Assembly: GCA_025808875.1 (NCBI GenBank)
Contig: CP075528.1
Location: forward strand, 4,028,473-4,092,472
Direction of reading: 5' to 3'
Length of the DNA: 64,000 bases
Source: Enhydrobacter sp.
GTDB taxonomy: Bacteria; Pseudomonadota; Alphaproteobacteria; Reyranellales; Reyranellaceae
Position 1 is the first letter of the stretch, and each line of letters starts with the position of its first letter. Of this stretch, positions 19,473 through 28,519 are shown in pieces. A model generated the notes under the pieces. It had not been told where the DNA came from. It saw nothing but the letters and a program-made list of their open reading frames with translations, and did no database searches. The position numbers and the translations under genes are program-made.

Positions 19473-20671
19473 CGCGTGCCTCCCGCCTGCGGCTGGGGCT
19501 GGGGCTGGGCCGGGGACCGCGGTGCGCCGGCCGCCGGCGGTTGGCCGGATCGCAGCTCGGGCAACGCCAGGTAGGGTATCACGCCGGGGCCCGCGCTGTT
19601 GCGATCGACCATCACCTTGTTCACGTTGCGCAACACTTCCTCGATGGCTTCGATGTAGAGACGCTCGGACGTGATGTCCTTGGCCTTGACGTACTGATCG
19701 TAGACCTGGGTGAAGCGCTCGGCGTCGCCCTTGGCACGGGCGACGGTCTGGGCCTTGTAGCCCTCGGCCCGCTGGATGATCGACTCGGCCTCGCCCTTGG
19801 CCCGTGGCAGGACCTGGTTACGGTAGGTGTTGGCCTCGTTGATGCTGCGCTCCTTGTCGGCGCGCGCCGCCTGCACGTCGCGGAAGGCCGCGATGACCTC
19901 CTGCGGCGGGTCGACACGCAAGAGCTGCACCTGGGCGATGCGTGCCCCCAGACCATATTCGTCGAGAATGCGCTGCAGCAGGTCCTTGGTGTCCTGCTCG
20001 ATGCGGGTGCGACCCTCGGTCTGGGCGAACTGCAGGTTCGACTTGCCGATGACCTCGCGCATGGCGGCCTCGGCGCCCCAGCGCACCGCCTCCTCGCCGT
20101 TGCGCACGGCGAAGGCGAACTTGAAGACGTCCTTGACCTGCCACAGCACGGCAAACTCGATGTCGAGGATGTTCTCGTCGCCGGTCAGCATCAGGTTCTC
20201 GGTCGTGGTCGGACGGGTGGCGCCGCGATTGAACGGCCCGCGCTCGGTGGCGGCACGCGAGCCGACCACGGTGCGCCGCTGATCCTGCACGTTAACGACG
20301 ACGACGCGCCCGATCGGGCCCGGCGGGTTGTAGTGCAGGCCCGGCTCGACCGGCTTGCCGTAGGGCTTGCCGAAGACGAGCTGAATCGCCTGCTGGTTGG
20401 GCTGCACCCGGAAGAAGCCGGTGAGCATCCAGACCACCAGCGCGGCCAGCACGACGAGGATGATGCCCTTGATCGAGCCGAAGCCGCCCGGAATGAGATT
20501 CTTCAGGCGTTCCTGGCCCTTGCGAATGACGTCTTCCATGTCGGGAGGCCGGCGCGATCCGAACGGACCACCGCCACCGCCGCCGCCGCCGCCGCCTCGA
20601 CCGCCGCCCCACGGGCCGCCGCCGCCACCACCGCCGCCCCACGGGCCGCCGCTATTGTTGTTCCACGCCAT
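19469..20671 (-). CDS. hflK: FtsH modulator HflK
   Basis: Partner of HflC in the FtsH-regulating complex. Of 400 residues, about the first 40 are an extreme glycine-rich tract containing two GGPWGGG repeats. The membrane segment (about 74-93) and the SPFH domain follow, then the coiled-coil region and a Pro/Gln-rich tail. Gly-rich N-termini are normal for HflK, though this one is long and simple in sequence. It is divergent from mrp across 123 bp, which must hold both promoters. Confidence 0.95.
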   Translation of the reverse strand: MAWNNNSGGPWGGGGGGGGPWGGGRGGGGGGGGGGPFGSRRPPDMEDVIRKGQERLKNLIPGGFGSIKGIILVVLAALVVWMLTGFFRVQPNQQAIQLVFGKPYGKPVEPGLHYNPPGPIGRVVVVNVQDQRRTVVGSRAATERGPFNRGATRPTTTENLMLTGDENILDIEFAVLWQVKDVFKFAFAVRNGEEAVRWGAEAAMREVIGKSNLQFAQTEGRTRIEQDTKDLLQRILDEYGLGARIAQVQLLRVDPPQEVIAAFRDVQAARADKERSINEANTYRNQVLPRAKGEAESIIQRAEGYKAQTVARAKGDAERFTQVYDQYVKAKDITSERLYIEAIEEVLRNVNKVMVDRNSAGPGVIPYLALPELRSGQPPAAGAPRSPAQPQPQPQAGGTR

Positions 20672-20794
20672 TCGTCACCTCGAACGTCGCCCCTGCCGGC
20701 CTTTGCTTTCGCTTCGCGCTGCATATATGTGACGACGGACGCACCTGCAATCAAGCGGGCACGACACATTATTGCGGGACGGGAGCGGGCCACC

Positions 20795-21940
20795 ATGGCG
20801 GACATCACGGAGCAGGCAGTTCGCGCCGCTCTCGACGCCGTGATCGATCCGGCCAGCGGCAAGAGTGTCGTCGCCGCCGGCATGGTGAGCGGCATCGCGA
20901 CGCGCGGCGGCCATGTCGCGATCACGCTCGACGTCGATCCGACGCGGGGGCCCTCGCTCGAGCCGCTGCGTCAGGCTTGCGAACAGGCGGTGCGTACCTT
21001 GCCCGACGTCTTGTCGGCGACCGCGGTGATGACCGCTGAACGCGCTGCCCCCGCGGCCAAACCCGCGGCGCGCCCGGGGCACGGACACGGCCACACGCAC
21101 GGCCGGGGCCAAACCGCGCCGGGCGGCGGCCGCATCGAGGTGCCCGGCGTGAAGCACATCATCGCCGTGGCGTCGGGCAAGGGCGGCGTCGGCAAATCGA
21201 CGACGGCGGTCAACCTCGCGCTCGGCCTCGCCGCCAACGGCGTCGCGACGGGCCTGCTCGACGCCGACATCTACGGGCCCTCCATGCCGCGCATGCTGGC
21301 GGTCAAGGAGAAACCCGAATCGCTCGACGGCAAGTTGCTGAAGCCGATCGAGCGCTATGGGCTGCGCACCATGTCGATCGGCTACATCGTCGCCGAGGAT
21401 ACCCCGATGATCTGGCGTGGCCCCATGGTGTCGAGCGCGCTCGAGCAGATGCTGCGCGACGTGCAATGGGGCGAGCTCGACGTGCTGGTGGTCGACATGC
21501 CGCCCGGCACCGGCGACGCCCAGCTCACGCTCGCTCAGCGGGTCGCGCTGGCCGGCGCCGTGATCGTCTCGACGCCGCAGGACATCGCGCTGGTCGACGC
21601 GCGCAAGGGGCTGAGCATGTTCCGCAAGGTGGCCGTGCCGGTGCTCGGCATCGTCGAGAACATGAGCTACTTCCTGTGCCCCAAGTGCGGCGAGCGCTCT
21701 GAGATTTTCGGCCATGGCGGCGCGCGCGAGGAAGCCGACAGGATGGGCGTGCCGTTTCTCGGCGAGATACCCCTGCACCTCGACATCCGCACGACGTCCG
21801 ACAGCGGCCACCCGATCGTGGTCGCCCGGCCCGACGGCGCGCATGCCCAGATCTACAAGAACATCGCCGGCCGGGTGTGGAAGCAATTGTCGTCCAACCA
21901 GCGCGGCCCACGCGCGGCGCCGCGCATCGTCGTGCGCTGA
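20795..21940 (+). CDS. apbC: Mrp/ApbC family Fe-S cluster carrier ATPase
   Basis: Cytosolic P-loop NTPase that carries and transfers iron-sulfur clusters. From the ATG at 20795 (GGAGCGGG ribosome site) it has 381 residues: an N-terminal MIP18/DUF59 domain (about 1-85), a linker with a His-Gly cluster GHGHGHTHGRG (about 96-105), and the ATPase domain. That domain has the deviant Walker A SGKGGVGKSTTAVN from residue 128 and the cluster-binding Cys pair CPKC. The frame is open for over 1.2 kb upstream, but that is the shadow of hflK. The His-rich linker may bind metal, which is an inference. Confidence 0.95.
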   Translation: MADITEQAVRAALDAVIDPASGKSVVAAGMVSGIATRGGHVAITLDVDPTRGPSLEPLRQACEQAVRTLPDVLSATAVMTAERAAPAAKPAARPGHGHGHTHGRGQTAPGGGRIEVPGVKHIIAVASGKGGVGKSTTAVNLALGLAANGVATGLLDADIYGPSMPRMLAVKEKPESLDGKLLKPIERYGLRTMSIGYIVAEDTPMIWRGPMVSSALEQMLRDVQWGELDVLVVDMPPGTGDAQLTLAQRVALAGAVIVSTPQDIALVDARKGLSMFRKVAVPVLGIVENMSYFLCPKCGERSEIFGHGGAREEADRMGVPFLGEIPLHLDIRTTSDSGHPIVVARPDGAHAQIYKNIAGRVWKQLSSNQRGPRAAPRIVVR

Positions 21941-21941
21941 C

Positions 21942-22529
21942 TTAGGCCCGCTTCCTTCGTTTCGCTGCCGCTCGTCGCGGCGTCCGCCACTTGCCGATCA
22001 TGCCGTGCACGCCGATCATGGCGCCGGCGACCAGTTCCAGCGCAAGGAAGCGACGCTCCTCGACCCAACCGGGCAGCTGGATGTTCAATGCCAGGTCGCG
22101 GCGGAAGCCGAACTGGTTGTAGTATTCGGGATCGCCGACCAGGACGATGCGACTGTGGCCCTGCATGCGCGATTGCGCCATCGAGTGCCACATCAGCGCC
22201 TTGCCGTAGCCGAGACCACGCAGCTCCGGCGAGATCGCCAGCGGCCCGAGCAGCACCGCAGGCCACCGTTCGTTGACCAGGATCGGCCAGTTGCGGATCG
22301 ACGCCACCAGCCGGCTCCTCTGATCGAGCGCCACGAAGCAGAGATCCCTGATCGGCGGCACATCCTCGCGCAGGCGATAGACGGTCTTGTGCATGCGGTC
22401 CGGCCCGAAGGCAGCCGCGGTCATCTCCTCGATCGCCTGTGAATCACGCGGACGCTCGCGGATCAGCCGGAGGCGGCCGGGAACCTTTTGCATGACGCCA
22501 TTTATGGCAGCGGACAATGCCGCGCTCAA
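21942..22529 (-). CDS. GNAT family N-acetyltransferase
   Basis: Predicted acetyl-CoA-dependent N-acetyltransferase of the type often annotated as putative acetyltransferase COG3153. It has up to 195 residues. The acetyl-CoA motif A reads LGPLAISPELRGLGYGKALM, followed by VLVGDPEYYNQFGF, a pattern typical of this subgroup. The C-terminus is strongly basic. The start could be 22529 or the in-frame ATG at 22493; the latter leaves more room for promoters of the divergent NTF2-like gene. The substrate is unknown. It converges on mrp with a 1-bp gap. Confidence 0.82.
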   Translation of the reverse strand: MSAALSAAINGVMQKVPGRLRLIRERPRDSQAIEEMTAAAFGPDRMHKTVYRLREDVPPIRDLCFVALDQRSRLVASIRNWPILVNERWPAVLLGPLAISPELRGLGYGKALMWHSMAQSRMQGHSRIVLVGDPEYYNQFGFRRDLALNIQLPGWVEERRFLALELVAGAMIGVHGMIGKWRTPRRAAAKRRKRA

Positions 22530-22546
22530 TGTTCTAGCGTAGTGGG

Positions 22547-22921
22547 ATGCTCACCGACGAAATCCACGCCGTGCTGCTGGCCAAGGCGGACGCCCTAAGG
22601 CGCCGCTCGGCCGACGACATGGCGGCCCTGCTGCATGCCGACTTCGTCAACGTCACCGCGGGCGGCTACAAGTTCGACAAGGCGGGCTATATCGAGAATG
22701 GCTGTACCTCAGGCCGGCTGATCTTCCGCAGCCAGAAGGTGAGCGACCTGGATGTCCGCCAGTTGGGCGACGTCGCCGTCGCCACCATGGTGCTGGACGA
22801 CCATTTCGCCATGGGCGGCCGTGAGATCATCGCGACCTTCAAGTCGCTCTGCGTGTTCAAGAAAACTGACGGCCGCTGGCTGTGGGCCGCCGGTCAGACA
22901 ATGCGGCCGAGCCTATCCTAG
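22547..22921 (+). CDS. NTF2-like (DUF4440) protein
   Basis: Small cytosolic protein of 124 residues with the cone-shaped NTF2-like pattern: an N-terminal helix ([25 protein letters not shown]), a strand with [14 protein letters not shown], and a C-terminal beta sheet containing WLWAAGQ. Members include ketosteroid isomerase-like enzymes and non-catalytic binding proteins. No catalytic Asp pair can be assigned with confidence, so the role is open. It overlaps the convergent thyX end by a few bases. Confidence 0.8.
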   Translation: MLTDEIHAVLLAKADALRRRSADDMAALLHADFVNVTAGGYKFDKAGYIENGCTSGRLIFRSQKVSDLDVRQLGDVAVATMVLDDHFAMGGREIIATFKSLCVFKKTDGRWLWAAGQTMRPSLS

Positions 22922-23848
22922 GCCCAGGGCGGCCATTAGCTCGCGCCACTCGCGCGGATTGAGGCCGCTCGATTTCTGGTCGACCTTCTCGCCGGCAATC
23001 ATGCGCTTGACCGCGGCGAGACCGGTCTTCGAGAGCTGCGCGCCGCCCATCCGGTATTCTGCGAAGGCATCGTGGCAGATCGGACACCAACGCCGCAGCG
23101 TATCGATCATGACGTCGGCATAGACCCGGATTTCGTACTGGGCGTGGGCGTCGGCGCGCAGCGACAGGAAATGCATGAGGTTGTGCAGGTTGGTCTTCCA
23201 GTACCACTGCGTATAGAAGGCGAGCGACAGGTTCATGCGCGCGAGCTCGCGCGCCAGGCCGGAGCGCTCCGGATCGAGTGGTTCGCCGCTCTCCCCCTCG
23301 TTCAGCATCTCCATGTAGTGCTCGTAGACCAGCTCGGCGTCCTTCTTGAGGAGCGAGAAGACGCGCTCGGCCTCCTTGCCAGCCAGCACCCGCTCGCGGC
23401 CCTGGCGGTTGGCCTTGCTCTGGGCCGCGAGATGCTCGGGGCGGGGGACGTAGAACTCGTTGTCGAGGATCGAGTAGCGCGCCGAGTACTCGTTCACGTT
23501 CGCCGTGCGATGGCGAATCCACTGCCGTGCAACGAAGATCGGCAGCTTCACATGGTACTTGATCTCGCACATCTCGAACGGCGTCGTGTGGCGATGGCGC
23601 ATGAGGTAGTTGATCAGCCCGCGATCCTCGCTGACCTTCTTGGTGCCGCGTCCGTAGGAAACGCGGGCCGCCTGCACCACCGCCGCGTCGTCGCCCATGT
23701 AGTCGATCACCCGGACGAAGCCGTGATCGAGCACCGGCAGAGCCTGGTAGAGAATCTCCTCGAGGGCGGGCGCGATCGGGCGCCGCGTCGGCTGCGTGTC
23801 GTCGCGCGCCTGGTCGATCTCGGCCTGTTGCTCGGTGGAGAGGGGCAT
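22913..23848 (-). CDS. thyX: FAD-dependent thymidylate synthase ThyX
   Basis: Makes dTMP from dUMP using methylene-tetrahydrofolate, with FAD and NADPH as reductant. It has 311 residues, rather long for the family. The ThyX signature region [13 protein letters not shown] spans residues 112-124 and holds the FAD/dUMP-binding Arg and His residues. The C-terminal part carries the [10 protein letters not shown] region. No thyA is present in this window; whether it occurs elsewhere cannot be said. Its start lies 118 bp from the tmRNA gene, which runs the other way. Confidence 0.96.
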   Translation of the reverse strand: MPLSTEQQAEIDQARDDTQPTRRPIAPALEEILYQALPVLDHGFVRVIDYMGDDAAVVQAARVSYGRGTKKVSEDRGLINYLMRHRHTTPFEMCEIKYHVKLPIFVARQWIRHRTANVNEYSARYSILDNEFYVPRPEHLAAQSKANRQGRERVLAGKEAERVFSLLKKDAELVYEHYMEMLNEGESGEPLDPERSGLARELARMNLSLAFYTQWYWKTNLHNLMHFLSLRADAHAQYEIRVYADVMIDTLRRWCPICHDAFAEYRMGGAQLSKTGLAAVKRMIAGEKVDQKSSGLNPREWRELMAALGLG

Positions 23849-23931
23849 CGTCGCTTGTCCTTGGTTGGTCGCGGACTCTATTGGCCGCGGCGATGCGCTT
23901 CCATGGGGAAATCGGCGGGTAGAGCAACGCC

Positions 23932-23960
23932 TTCAAAAAGCCCGGCGGAATGCCTATATT
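23932..23960 (+). promoter_or_regulatory. Candidate ssrA promoter
   Basis: TTCAAA (23932-23937) and TATATT (23955-23960) with 17-nt spacing. Start of transcription near 23967 would give an acceptor piece of about 80 nt ending in CCA at 24046, the expected size for a two-piece tmRNA. Confidence 0.5.
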
Positions 23961-23966
23961 GGCAAT

Positions 23967-24253
23967 GTCGGGCAACCGACTATGGCGATAAACGCCGCGT
24001 GGCATAAGCGTTTCGGACCCGGGGGCGGTACCCGGCGCCTCCACCATTCTCCTCCGCCTCGTCGAGGCGGAATCGATGGGGGCGAAACAGGATCGACGAG
24101 CGTGGTAAAGGCGCGGTTTTTGCCCGGCATGGTTCCGCCGCAAAGGGCCACACACAAGTGCCAACGATAACGACGTTGCACTCGCTGCTGCCGCCTAAAC
24201 AGCGGACGTAAGCGCGGTTCCGGGAGGGGCACCGGGCAACAGAAGCCCCTCCC
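23967..24253 (+). ncRNA. ssrA: Transfer-messenger RNA, circularly permuted two-piece form
   Basis: Rescues stalled ribosomes and tags the nascent peptide for ClpXP. The gene order is permuted: the acceptor piece comes first, ending with the T arm (CCGGG/CCCGG) and CGCCTCCACCA at 24036-24046. A spacer of about 31 nt follows, then the coding piece beginning GGGGGCG at 24078. That 7-mer pairs fully with CGCCTCC, including the G-U pair at position 3 that alanyl-tRNA synthetase reads. The tag frame 24160-24198 encodes ANDNDVALAAAA and stop. The coding piece ends in a stem GGGAGGGGC/GCCCCTCCC (24222-24253). The 5' end is approximate. sspB follows 82 bp later. Confidence 0.94.
24222..24253 (+). terminator. 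Closing hairpin of the tmRNA coding piece, possible terminator
   Basis: Perfect 9-bp stem with a 14-nt loop at the end of the ssrA coding piece, followed by ACTTTC. It may be a mature tmRNA helix, a processing or termination signal, or both. Confidence 0.5.
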
Positions 24254-24335
24254 ACTTTCACACGCATCTTCGCATGTCGATGCGATTGACTCTCGCAGAT
24301 CGCGGGTCGATGCTCCGCGGAAATTCCGGCAGGCC

Positions 24336-24887
24336 ATGAACGATCGCTTTCACTACGACGCCCTCGTCGACGACGCGCTGCGCAGCGTCGTGCGCCGCGT
24401 GCTGCGCCAGGTCGCAGACAAGGGCCTGCCCGGCTCGCATCACTTCTACATTTCATTCCGGAGCACCGATCCCGGCGTCCAGTTGCCGGAGTATTTGCGC
24501 GCCAAGTATCCGGAGGAGATGACTATCGTCCTGCAGCACCAGTACTGGGATCTGGTGATCGAGGAAGAGTTCTTCGGCGTGACGGTCAGCTTCAACAAGC
24601 AGCAGGAGCGGATCAAGGTGCCGTTCGCGGCGTTGTCGGCCTTCGTCGATCCGTCGGTGCGATTTGGCCTGCAGTTCGACCGCAAGGACAAGCCCGCGAC
24701 TGGAGGAAAAGCCGATCCCGCCGCCGCACCGCCGACGCCCTTGCCAGCACCGGAGAAGCGACCGTCCCTCGGCGCCCCGGCGGCCGATGCCAAGTCGCCC
24801 GCCGAGGCCGCGCCGGCGGGCGCGGAGGCGGAAAAGACCGAGCAGGTCTCGAAGGTCGTCAAGCTCGACAGCTTCCGAAAGAAGTAG
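24336..24887 (+). CDS. sspB: ClpXP adaptor SspB (alpha-type)
   Basis: Adaptor that holds ssrA-tagged proteins and delivers them to ClpXP. It has 183 residues: a substrate-binding domain (about 1-115, with HHFYISFRSTDPGVQLPEY and the FFGVTVSFN strand) and a Pro/Ala-rich flexible linker. A short conserved C-terminal tail, VVKLDSFRKK, fits the ClpX-binding peptide. Its position 82 bp after the tmRNA gene on the same strand places tag and tag reader side by side. The N-terminal domain and tail arrangement match alpha-proteobacterial SspB. Confidence 0.93.
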   Translation: MNDRFHYDALVDDALRSVVRRVLRQVADKGLPGSHHFYISFRSTDPGVQLPEYLRAKYPEEMTIVLQHQYWDLVIEEEFFGVTVSFNKQQERIKVPFAALSAFVDPSVRFGLQFDRKDKPATGGKADPAAAPPTPLPAPEKRPSLGAPAADAKSPAEAAPAGAEAEKTEQVSKVVKLDSFRKK

Positions 24888-24944
24888 ACGCAAGCTGGCT
24901 TTTGCGGCTTAACGCGCCGTCGATTTTGCGCGCCCGGAGAAGAC

Positions 24945-26561
24945 ATGCCCGATTTCCAGTTCCAGGAAATGTTCCCCAGCGGCAAGGACAACACGCCCTA
25001 CCGCAAACTCTCATCCGCCCACGTCGGCGTCGCCCGGTTCAACGGCCGCGAGGTCCTGACAGTCGATCCCGAGGCGCTGACGCTGCTCACCGCCGAGGCG
25101 TTCAAGGACATCTCCCACCTGCTGCGGCCGGGCCATCTCCGGCAACTGCGCAACATCCTCGACGACGGTGAGGCCTCGCCCAACGACAAGTACGTGGCGC
25201 TCGAGCTGTTGAAGAACGCCAACATCGCTGCCGGCGGCGTACTGCCAATGTGCCAGGACACGGGCACCGCCATCGTCATGGGCAAGAAGGGTCAGGCGGT
25301 GTGGACGGGCGGCGGCGACGAGGCGGCCATCGCGCGGGGTGTGTTCAAGACCTACACCGAGACCAACCTGCGCTACAGCCAGGTCTCGCCGCTGTCGATG
25401 TTCAAGGAAGTGCAGACCGGCACCAACCTGCCGGCGCAGATCGACATCTACGCGACCGACGGCGACGCCTACAAATTCCTGTTCATCGCCAAGGGCGGCG
25501 GCTCGGCCAACAAGAGCTATCTCTACCAGCAGACGCCGGCCGTGCTGAACGAGGCCGCGTTGCTCAAGTTCCTCGACGCGCAAATCCGCACGCTCGGCAC
25601 TGCGGCCTGCCCGCCCTACCATCTCGCCATCGTGGTCGGCGGCACCTCGGCCGAGATGAATCTCAAGACGGTGAAGCTCGCCTCGACGCGCTACCTCGAC
25701 GACCTGCCGGGCGCGGGCAACGACAAGGGCGTCGCCATCCGCGACCGCGAGATGGAGCGAAAGGTGCTGGAGTTGACGCGGCAGATGGGCATCGGCGCGC
25801 AGTTCGGCGGAAAATATTTCTGCCACGACGTGCGCGTGATCCGGATCGCCCGCCACGGCGCCTCCGTGCCGATCGGTCTCGGCGTCTCGTGCTCCGCCGA
25901 CCGCCAGGCCATGGGCAAGATCACGCGCGACGGCATCTTCCTCGAGCAGCTCGAGACCAATCCGGCGCACTACCTGCCCGAGGTCGAACCCGCGCAGCTT
26001 TCGGGCAGCGTCGTGTCGGTCGACCTGAACAAGGGCATGACCCACACGCTTTCGGTGCTGGCCCGGCATCCGGTGAAAACGCGCGTGAATCTGACCGGCA
26101 CCCTGATCGTCGCCCGCGATTCGGCGCACGCCAAGCTGAAGGAGCGGCTGGACGCGGGCCAGGGCCTGCCCGACTACTTCAAGCAGTTCCCCGTCTACTA
26201 CGCCGGTCCAGCCAAGACGCCGGAGGGCATGCCGTCGGGCTCGTTCGGCCCGACCACGGCCGGACGCATGGATTCCTACGTCGATCTTTTCCAGGCGCAC
26301 GGCGGCTCGATGGTCATGCTGGCCAAGGGCAACCGCAGCAAGCAGGTGGTCGACGCCTGCAAGAAGCACGGCGGCTTCTATCTCGGCTCGATCGGCGGAC
26401 CGGCGGCCATCCTCGCCAAGAACTGCATCAGGAAGGTCGAGGTACTGGAGTATCCCGAGCTCGGCATGGAGGCGATCTGGCGCATCGAGGTCGAGGATTT
26501 TCCCGCCTTCATCGTCACCGACGACAAGGGCAACGACTTCTTCGGCGAGCTCAGAATCTGA
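24945..26561 (+). CDS. fumA: Class I fumarate hydratase
   Basis: Oxygen-sensitive [4Fe-4S] enzyme converting fumarate to malate in the TCA cycle. It has 538 residues, the single-chain form with alpha and beta domains fused. The first cluster cysteine is at Cys103 in PMCQDTGTA, and others probably lie in GVSCSADRQ and KNCIRK. The C-terminal beta domain contains [16 protein letters not shown]. It starts 57 bp after sspB and ends at a strong hairpin terminator. Confidence 0.95.
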   Translation: MPDFQFQEMFPSGKDNTPYRKLSSAHVGVARFNGREVLTVDPEALTLLTAEAFKDISHLLRPGHLRQLRNILDDGEASPNDKYVALELLKNANIAAGGVLPMCQDTGTAIVMGKKGQAVWTGGGDEAAIARGVFKTYTETNLRYSQVSPLSMFKEVQTGTNLPAQIDIYATDGDAYKFLFIAKGGGSANKSYLYQQTPAVLNEAALLKFLDAQIRTLGTAACPPYHLAIVVGGTSAEMNLKTVKLASTRYLDDLPGAGNDKGVAIRDREMERKVLELTRQMGIGAQFGGKYFCHDVRVIRIARHGASVPIGLGVSCSADRQAMGKITRDGIFLEQLETNPAHYLPEVEPAQLSGSVVSVDLNKGMTHTLSVLARHPVKTRVNLTGTLIVARDSAHAKLKERLDAGQGLPDYFKQFPVYYAGPAKTPEGMPSGSFGPTTAGRMDSYVDLFQAHGGSMVMLAKGNRSKQVVDACKKHGGFYLGSIGGPAAILAKNCIRKVEVLEYPELGMEAIWRIEVEDFPAFIVTDDKGNDFFGELRI

Positions 26562-26571
26562 AAAAGGAGAA

Positions 26572-26598
26572 CCCCGGGAGGTTGCCCTCCCGGGGTTT
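26572..26598 (+). terminator. Rho-independent terminator after fumarase
   Basis: Perfect 10-bp stem CCCCGGGAGG/CCTCCCGGGG with loop TTGC, followed by TTT. It lies 10 bp after the fumarase stop. Confidence 0.82.
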
Positions 26599-26659
26599 GC
26601 TGTCCCGCGACGCTCGATCCGATATCCCCAGAGGATCTCGCGCCGCCTCCCAAAACTCT

Positions 26660-27211
26660 CTAGCTCCGGCAACCCTCTTCGCGGCCGCACCAGCGGTCGA
26701 TCCAGATATTGCCATGACGCTCGTTGATCACCTGCAGCCAACTGCCGCGGCAGCCCAGGACACGGAACTTCAGGTCGTCGCCCTCGATTCGCGACACCTG
26801 GCGGCCCATCAGGCCGGGCCGGGTGTAGGTCGTGATCGCGCCGTCGATCTTCGTGCCGACCTCGAGTTGGTCCGCCGGGATCCAGCCGAACTGCATCGAA
26901 GCGCCGCCATTGCGCGGGGTGAAGCCCGCGGCCGACGCGAGCACGATGCGGGCCCAGCCGCTGCGGCTCGAATCGAGCGTGACCGCCGACGCCACCGGAC
27001 CGTCCGGGTGCGCGGTCGTGAACTCGCCGATGACGGCGCCTTCCGGCGTCGGCTGGGCGCGAACGGCGATAGCCTCGCCGGGATGCAGCAACGCATAGGC
27101 CTGACCGGCCTGGCACGACCCGGCGTAACCGGTGCTGGCATCGACCGAGCGCTCGAGGACGGCGAAGCCCGCGAGCACAGCGATCGTGCCGATGATGGCG
27201 CGAATCGTCAT
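26660..27211 (-). CDS. Secreted SH3-domain protein
   Basis: 183-residue protein from ATG 27211 with a probable signal peptide (hydrophobic residues 4-24, cleavage after ERSVDA or so). Two bacterial SH3-like repeats follow: one around residues 45-105 (HPGEAIAVRAQPTPEGAVIG ... FGWIPADQLE) and one around 118-170 (TYTRPGLMGRQVSRI ... WIDRWCG). Such proteins usually bind cell wall or other periplasmic partners. Four cysteines may form disulfides. No enzyme domain is attached. An ATG four codons upstream is also possible. Confidence 0.78.
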   Translation of the reverse strand: MTIRAIIGTIAVLAGFAVLERSVDASTGYAGSCQAGQAYALLHPGEAIAVRAQPTPEGAVIGEFTTAHPDGPVASAVTLDSSRSGWARIVLASAAGFTPRNGGASMQFGWIPADQLEVGTKIDGAITTYTRPGLMGRQVSRIEGDDLKFRVLGCRGSWLQVINERHGNIWIDRWCGREEGCRS

Positions 27212-27394
27212 GGTCCTTCCCACAATGCTTGGCGGCAGATCCCCATCTGCCGACCAATCCCCGCAGCCGTTTTAGCAATCCGCCCCGACCGGAGTCGTGG
27301 CACACTTTGTATGCTTTGTTTCCGGCAGCGGCCTCGGTTGAAATGCCGATTTATCGCATTCTGACAATGGCTTGCGCGGCAGCACTCGAACCCG

Positions 27395-28093
27395 ATGCCG
27401 GAGGAATACCCCGTGGATCTCGCCAAACCCCATCTCGATGTCGGCCTGTTCTCGAACAGGCGCGACGAACAGCTCGCCTTCTGGCAGCGCACGGTTGGCT
27501 TGCCCTACGACCATATGGGCAAGCTGGGCGGCGGCGTGCAGCAGCACCGCCACCACATGAACGGCTCGATCCTCAAGATGAACCACGCCCGCAACCTGCT
27601 GCCGGCAATGGCGCCTTCGGGGATCGTCGCGTTAGAGATCGCGCGCGTGGGCATCGCCGCCCGGCGTGATCTCAGGGATCCCGACGGCAACCGCGTCGCG
27701 CTGGTGCCGAAGGGCGAGAACGGTGTCGAGGGAATTGCCATCCTGTTGCGGGTCAACGATCCCGCCGCGCATGATCGCTTCTGGACTCACGTCATGCAGT
27801 ACGAGCGAGTAGGCGACGGCCGCTATCGCTGCGGTGATTCGCTGATCGTCGTCGCCGAGCAAGGCGCGATCGAGCACCGCGGGCAGAAATGGCGCGGCCC
27901 CGGCTATCGCTACACGACCGTGCAGGTGTCCGATTGCGTCAAGGAATACGACGGCATACTCGCACGCGGCGGAACGTCAGGAGGCGACGTGCGCGTGCTG
28001 GGCGAGACCGTGCGGTTCGCCTTCGTTTGCGATCCCGACGGCAATCACATCGAGATCAGCCAGCGCGCCAGCCTGACCGGCGGGCGCCTGTAG
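27395..28093 (+). CDS. VOC family (glyoxalase/dioxygenase fold) protein
   Basis: Vicinal-oxygen-chelate fold protein of 232 residues with two beta-alpha-beta-beta-beta modules. The first begins HLDVGLFSNRRDEQLAFWQRTVGLP and ends RDLRDPDGNRVALVP. The second begins IAILLRVNDPAAHDRFWTHVM and ends FVCDPDGNHIEISQ. His and Glu residues at the ends of the modules are likely metal ligands. The reaction (glyoxalase, dioxygenase or epimerase) cannot be told. An in-frame GTG at 27413 is an alternative start. It converges on a DUF6481 gene with a 5-bp gap. Confidence 0.85.
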   Translation: MPEEYPVDLAKPHLDVGLFSNRRDEQLAFWQRTVGLPYDHMGKLGGGVQQHRHHMNGSILKMNHARNLLPAMAPSGIVALEIARVGIAARRDLRDPDGNRVALVPKGENGVEGIAILLRVNDPAAHDRFWTHVMQYERVGDGRYRCGDSLIVVAEQGAIEHRGQKWRGPGYRYTTVQVSDCVKEYDGILARGGTSGGDVRVLGETVRFAFVCDPDGNHIEISQRASLTGGRL

Positions 28094-28098
28094 CGATC

Positions 28099-28503
28099 CT
28101 ATTTGCCGCGCGATTCGAGCGCGGCCTTGAGGTCCTGGAGGCCAAGCGCGGCGGGGCGCGCCTTACGGCTGAGCCGAGCCGACTCCTTGGCCGCCGCCTC
28201 GGCCGCAAGCCTGGCTTCCTCGGCCCGGCGCTTGGCTTCCTCGACCGCGATCCGTTCGGCTTCGGCCTTGGCCTGGGCCTTGGCCGCGCGCTCGGCGCGC
28301 TGGCGCTCGCGTTCGGCTTCCTTGGCCCGGCGTCGTTCCGCCTCGCGCTCTTCTCGCTGGCGCGCCGCCGCGAGGCGGGCGTCCTGGCGGGCGGCGAACT
28401 CCGGATCACTCGCCGGGTCCTTCTGCTTGGCCTTCTCGAGCAGCGCGGCGCGTGCCTTGGCCTGGGTTTCCAACCTGTCGGTGAGGGTGTCCTTGCTCTT
28501 CAA
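28099..28503 (-). CDS. DUF6481-like charged helical protein
   Basis: 134-residue protein that appears to be one long charged helix: repeated Ala/Glu/Arg/Lys heptads (EREAERRRAKEAERERQ) predict a coiled coil from about residue 15 to 115. The start is taken as the TTG at 28503 because GGAGAG lies 8 nt upstream and it avoids overlap with typA; the frame is open further upstream. It lies 16 bp after typA on the same strand. Function unknown; similar proteins are common in alphaproteobacteria. Confidence 0.72.
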   Translation of the reverse strand: MKSKDTLTDRLETQAKARAALLEKAKQKDPASDPEFAARQDARLAAARQREEREAERRRAKEAERERQRAERAAKAQAKAEAERIAVEEAKRRAEEARLAAEAAAKESARLSRKARPAALGLQDLKAALESRGK

Positions 28504-28519
28504 CGCTGTCCTCTCTCCT

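Noticed and set aside
24036-24046. A normal tRNA gene ending in CCACCA
   Set aside because: The T arm and CCA end belong to the acceptor piece of the permuted tmRNA; no D or anticodon arm fits upstream.
25011-27305. 764-codon leftward frame across the fumarase gene
   Set aside because: Antisense to a complete class I fumarase; only the far upstream part coincides with a real gene (SH3 protein), in another frame.
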